This document shows positions 60,041 through 64,000 of a DNA stretch of 64,000 nucleotides, piece after piece. Both the position numbers and the translations under genes were made by a program. The stretch's first letter is position 1. Every line of letters starts with the position of its first letter. Below the pieces are notes generated by a model. It did no database searches and was not told where the DNA came from. It was given only the letters and a program-made list of their open reading frames with translations. Source of the stretch: Glandiceps talaboti. Lineage: Eukaryota > Hemichordata > Enteropneusta > Spengelidae. The stretch covers positions 17,160,098 to 17,224,097 of the forward strand of contig NC_135560.1 of NCBI RefSeq assembly GCF_964340395.1. Direction: 5' to 3'.

Positions 60041-61755
60041 ACCTAGTATTGTCTGGCAGAGCTACAGAAAAAAGTTGGTCAGAATACAAGAATGATTCTA
60101 TGTAATACTTACTGGCTCAACTGATAAGATAACACTAATGTGAGATTTTGGGAATGAAACCCTGGCCTTTAATAATGTTTGCTATAGTGAAGCAAGTACT
60201 TGGATTGGAAATGTTTATTGAGGGCATATAACAGGATCATTGTGATAAGAATGTTGGCTGTAAAGAGGTTAGTGTACATGTTTTACAAAATGATGATTTT
60301 AACCAAGTTCTAAATATGACAACAAAAATGAAGCTTACCACTAAAATTCTAGTTTGGCCACAATTTTTATTGTACTTAATATTTGTCTGTATGCTAAGAG
60401 AAGTAATGTTTCCATTTAATTTACGGTCTAAATGGGACTAGTTCTGGTATGTTTTCCAAATAAATAAATAAATATTCCAGGGAAAAATTCAAAGGGTGGT
60501 ATATCTCTTATAAAAGAGACTTTGAAAGATAAATAAGATTAATTATCACCTTTTAGCAATCTTCTGATTATGAACAAAAAATAGAATGAAAGACATTTTT
60601 CAGAATGAAAACATACCAAGAAAATTTACACTAAATTGATGATGATCTCTTTTTACAAATATTCTGTTTATGACTTAAAAATGAACTAAAGATGTATTGT
60701 GACTGCCATTTATTTTCTGTAATTACTTCTTGTTTGACTGCTAAAAGATTTATTTTATAAGAAGGCTTGCCAATTTGGTCTATTTAGAGTTCGAGGAAAG
60801 TGAACTAACACTATAATGTAATCTTTGAAGGAGAAATCAGGTTAGGATGGGATTTTCAACCGTTACAATTTGACCACTTGAAAATTTCTTCAAGGTTTGA
60901 ACAGTAATTAAAAAAAAAAGATAACCAGTTTTTCTCCTATTTTACTCTTTATCTACTGAGTCACAGTTTTCATTAATATTTTAATTTCGAAAATATATTT
61001 CTGATGAAAAGTTTGTTCACTATTCCAGAAGTTTGTGTGATGGTTTTGTTTCTTGTAACTCATTCTTGATTTCAAGTTCTGTAATTTTCACTTTACAGTG
61101 ATCGTATTCAGATGTGTATCACTAGGTAGTACTTTATGAAATAAGTTCATTTACGGTGTATTTTACTTCCTTCTGAAATAGCAGTTTGATTATTTTCACA
61201 AAAGCTTTTCAAGCAGTACCCAATATCAAAATCAGAAGAAGAATCATTACTTTAAGCTATTTTGATTTGTACATCCTACCTGTAGCTGTTGGCTCATATT
61301 ATTATTGCTGCCACTAAGTTTGAAATTAGACACTTCAAGTAGCCTTCAATTTTAAAGACCAAATCTGGTTTTGTCTTTATTGTAGTATCAGAAAGTAAAA
61401 ATCCAGTGATTTTAAATTTGAAAGATGTCATGTAGGATTCTGTACACTTAACTTTATTCAAACGACAAGAGTTGATTCTTTCCAAATGTTTGTCATATTA
61501 TATTATATCTGACATTTTTGACTCAAAATGATAAAGAAATAGTTGGTCAACGCACAAAAATACAGAATGCAGTCTAGATGTAATATCATATGAAGTGTAC
61601 TACAAACCTACAAAATATGGCTATGGCATTCTAGTCCATCTAAAGCTTCCAACAACACACACATAAATAAGAATGATTATGTTACCTTTTTGTATTCTGC
61701 CACACCAACCAGAACTGTAGAGAAAATAATATGACTATACTCAAAAAACATACTA
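60041..61755. other. Downstream intergenic stretch, nothing recognised
   Basis: AT-rich; AATAAA-type hexamers near 60456-60475. No coding exons or repeats recognised. Confidence 0.5.
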
Positions 61756-61968
61756 GCCAGTCTATGTGGTGGATCGGTGACTATGCTAACTCTTGTCTAC
61801 AATCCACTTGTGATAGTATAGGGGCAGCCAATCTACATGGTGGAGCTGTGACTATGCTAACTCTCGTCTACTATCCACTTGTGATAGTATTGAGGCAGCC
61901 AGTCTACATTTTGGATCTGTGCTATGCTAACTTTTGTCCAGTATCCACTTCTGATAGTATCACATCAA
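61756..61968. repeat. ~71-bp tandem repeat, three units
   Basis: Units of GCCAGTCTATGTGGTGGATC...GACTATGCTAACTCTTGTC...ATCCACTTGTGATAGTAT begin at about 61756, 61826 and 61898. Confidence 0.85.
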
Positions 61969-62289
61969 CCTGTTACTGTACTCAGTAGTTGGAAAATATG
62001 TACTCAAACCAATGGGTCACAATGAGGAGTGATAACACTACATCAGACTATTTGATTATTATTCAAATGAAGTCATTATGTAAATGAACACTCATTACTC
62101 AGATGAACACATGAGTTAACGTTGACATAATTTACATATAGGCTAATACTATCTAAATTTATACAGACAAATTTCTACAGGTATTGTGATGTCAGTTGTG
62201 GGCATGGATAAATTAACTGGTTGATGTCGCTTCTATTACACACGATTGTATTGTAGATGGAAGCTCGTGTAGTCACAGATTGAGCGCTG

Positions 62290-62452
62290 TAGACTGTAAG
62301 ATGCATCTTGAGACCAGCCTGCTCTATAGGGGTTGATCGATCGATGTGTGAGGGCGCACTGTCATGGTATACCTTACAGTCTATCTAAAGGGGTTGACCA
62401 ATGTTTGAGGATGCACTGTGATGGCATACCTTAGACTATAAGCAGTGTAGAC
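62290..62452. mobile_element. MITE (family J) copy 3 with duplicated right end
   Basis: TAGACTGTAAGATGCATC at the left and TACCTTACAGTCTATC at 62379-62394, with GATGTGTGAGGGCGCACTGT between. A second, diverged right half (GGGGTTGACCAATG...GGCATACCTTAGACTATA) follows to 62452. Confidence 0.65.
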
Positions 62453-62937
62453 TGGCTAGAAACTTATAAGACAATCAAAAATATGAGGCATTTATTTAAA
62501 TTTTAAACAATTCCATGACTTGCCCACTACACTAGTACTCAGGGTATTGACTCTGAATTGGGTTATTTATTGTAAGTGTTTGAGTGTATATAGATATATA
62601 GCATCTCTACTTCTATTTTGTTGTAACCTGTTGAGTATTGTCATGTGTTAGTTATGTATTATATTTATATTCAAGACATTCGATAGCTCTGCTTTTAGGT
62701 TCAACTTTCCTTATACAGAAATACTATATTTTTAAACCTGTGTCTTGCCATATTTCGATGTACGTTAGATGTTAATATCACTTGCTGATTTAGAATGTGC
62801 TATGAATATGTCTGTCTTTCTTCAGCAGCTAAAGACTGTTTGCAAAGTGTTGTAACTTATCTGTTATTGAAGTCTCATATCCAGTAAAGAACTTATTTCA
62901 CAATCATAACATGTTCTTTTTACTTTTTAACCTCAAT

Positions 62938-63235
62938 GGGTACCTTTGTGTAGGATGACAACAGTGGATACCTCTCATAGGGCCATAAGAAGGGGCACCT
63001 CCCATTGGTCTGTAAGATAGGGCACCTCCCACAGGACCATACGATTGGGTGCCTCTCAGAGCCATAAGAACGACCACCTCTCACAGGACCATACAAATGA
63101 TCACTTCCTATTGGGCCATAAGAAAGGGCACCTCCAACAGTACCATACAAATGCCCCCCCCCCCCCCCACAGTATATGGATGGTCACCTCCCACAGTACC
63201 ATACGAATGGTCACCCACCCCCATTACAGTTCTCA
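62938..63235. repeat. ~27-30-bp minisatellite with an internal poly(C) tract
   Basis: Units of the form GGGCACCTCCCA-CAGGACCATAC-GA recur about ten times with substitutions; a 15-C tract sits at 63155-63169. On the minus strand it reads as YGP/GG-type repeats, but no exon boundaries or start context support a gene. Confidence 0.85.
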
Positions 63236-64000
63236 TTTCAAAGTTATCAAAATTCAAACACACAAGCACAATCTTTAAATAAACTCCAAACACATCATAG
63301 CAATGGCATTATTCACTGTATTATTAAAAGTCATTAAATTTCAGTATACAATCCAATACAACAAGTCATTTCACCTTTTACTATTACAATTGTACTTAAC
63401 ATTATCATTTCAAATAAACACCAACACATAATTTGGAATGCCACTTGGGTAACAACATGAACACACAATACAATGTGTACAAATCTAAAACGTGTTCATC
63501 TTTTGGTAAAAAGGCAATCTCCAAGGAATTAATTACTATTATTCAAATGTACTCTTCGTCTGTACTTTTCTAAAAAGCTCAGAGGAAAACACACTGTTCC
63601 TTGACACACCGATATCATTGGAGGGTACTTTATATAAATAACACTGCTAAGCCATGTAAAATCAACTAAATTACCTTATGAATGTGATGCACCAAAAAAG
63701 TGTTTCGTAATCACTAATGATACGTCAAATGGATTTATTTCTCAATTATTGATCTGCCAAAATAAATTAGTGCCAAAGTGTGAAATATTGCCTCTCTCCT
63801 AAAGATATTTTTATAATAAATACCCAAAAGTTCACAAATATTATGTTCACGCAAAATTAACACAATTGAAAACATTTCATTCCGTACCTTAAAAAAGATT
63901 GATATTATGATGCCCTTAGAACTTATGTTCCATGTCGGGTTCACAAGATACAAAACAAACATTTCCAACAGTTATCATATATTACTCTTCAAAACAATAC
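63236..64000. other. Right-edge stretch, nothing recognised
   Basis: AT-rich sequence with no ORF bearing motifs and no repeat recognised by eye. Confidence 0.5.

Noticed and set aside
62920-63293. YGP/GG-rich ORFs on both strands
   Set aside because: Minisatellite translations; no gene structure.

Overview
The window is AT-rich, intron-rich eukaryotic nuclear DNA. GT-AG introns, bifunctional PAM, a ciliary SPAG8 gene, a vertebrate-type Toll-like receptor, L2/CR1-like LINEs and many microsatellites and MITEs point to a bilaterian, most likely a marine invertebrate (invertebrate deuterostome or lophotrochozoan). The species cannot be named from sequence alone.

Layout. (1) 1-4684, minus strand: the 5' part of a secreted HExxH metallopeptidase-like gene. 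I assembled it from four exons whose splice phases all fit, and it runs off the left edge. (2) 4685-8050: no gene seen, three large microsatellites. (3) About 8060-11530, plus strand: a decayed CR1/Jockey-like LINE interrupted by a younger, 5'-truncated L2-like LINE. The join creates a 692-codon chimeric ORF. (4) 11531-15798: intergenic repeats, including a SINE-like copy. (5) 15799-18960, minus strand: a complete four-exon SPAG8 (CFAP143) gene, with a 51-bp minisatellite that duplicates one of its splice donors. (6) 18961-19655: a compact divergent promoter with ETS-like and RFX-half-site-like motifs, and a probable PAM 5'UTR exon. (7) 19656-57048, plus strand: PAM (peptidylglycine alpha-amidating monooxygenase), with 15 coding exons, 915 residues and all PHM copper ligands and PAL histidines in place. 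(8) 48029-50859, minus strand: a TLR with a single coding exon, nested antisense in PAM intron 9. (9) 57049-64000: PAM 3'UTR and intergenic DNA with X-box-like and other tandem repeats.

Functionally, PAM is the enzyme of neuropeptide C-terminal amidation, SPAG8 an axonemal microtubule inner protein, and the TLR an innate immune receptor. They share a locus but no pathway. The introns carry at least eight families of fold-back or TIR elements without transposase. The most elaborate is a roughly 3-kb inverted repeat (29425-33244) whose right arm is split by a second TIR element filled with a 54-bp tandem array. All gene structures are read by eye from splice signals and protein similarity; no search or transcript evidence was available.
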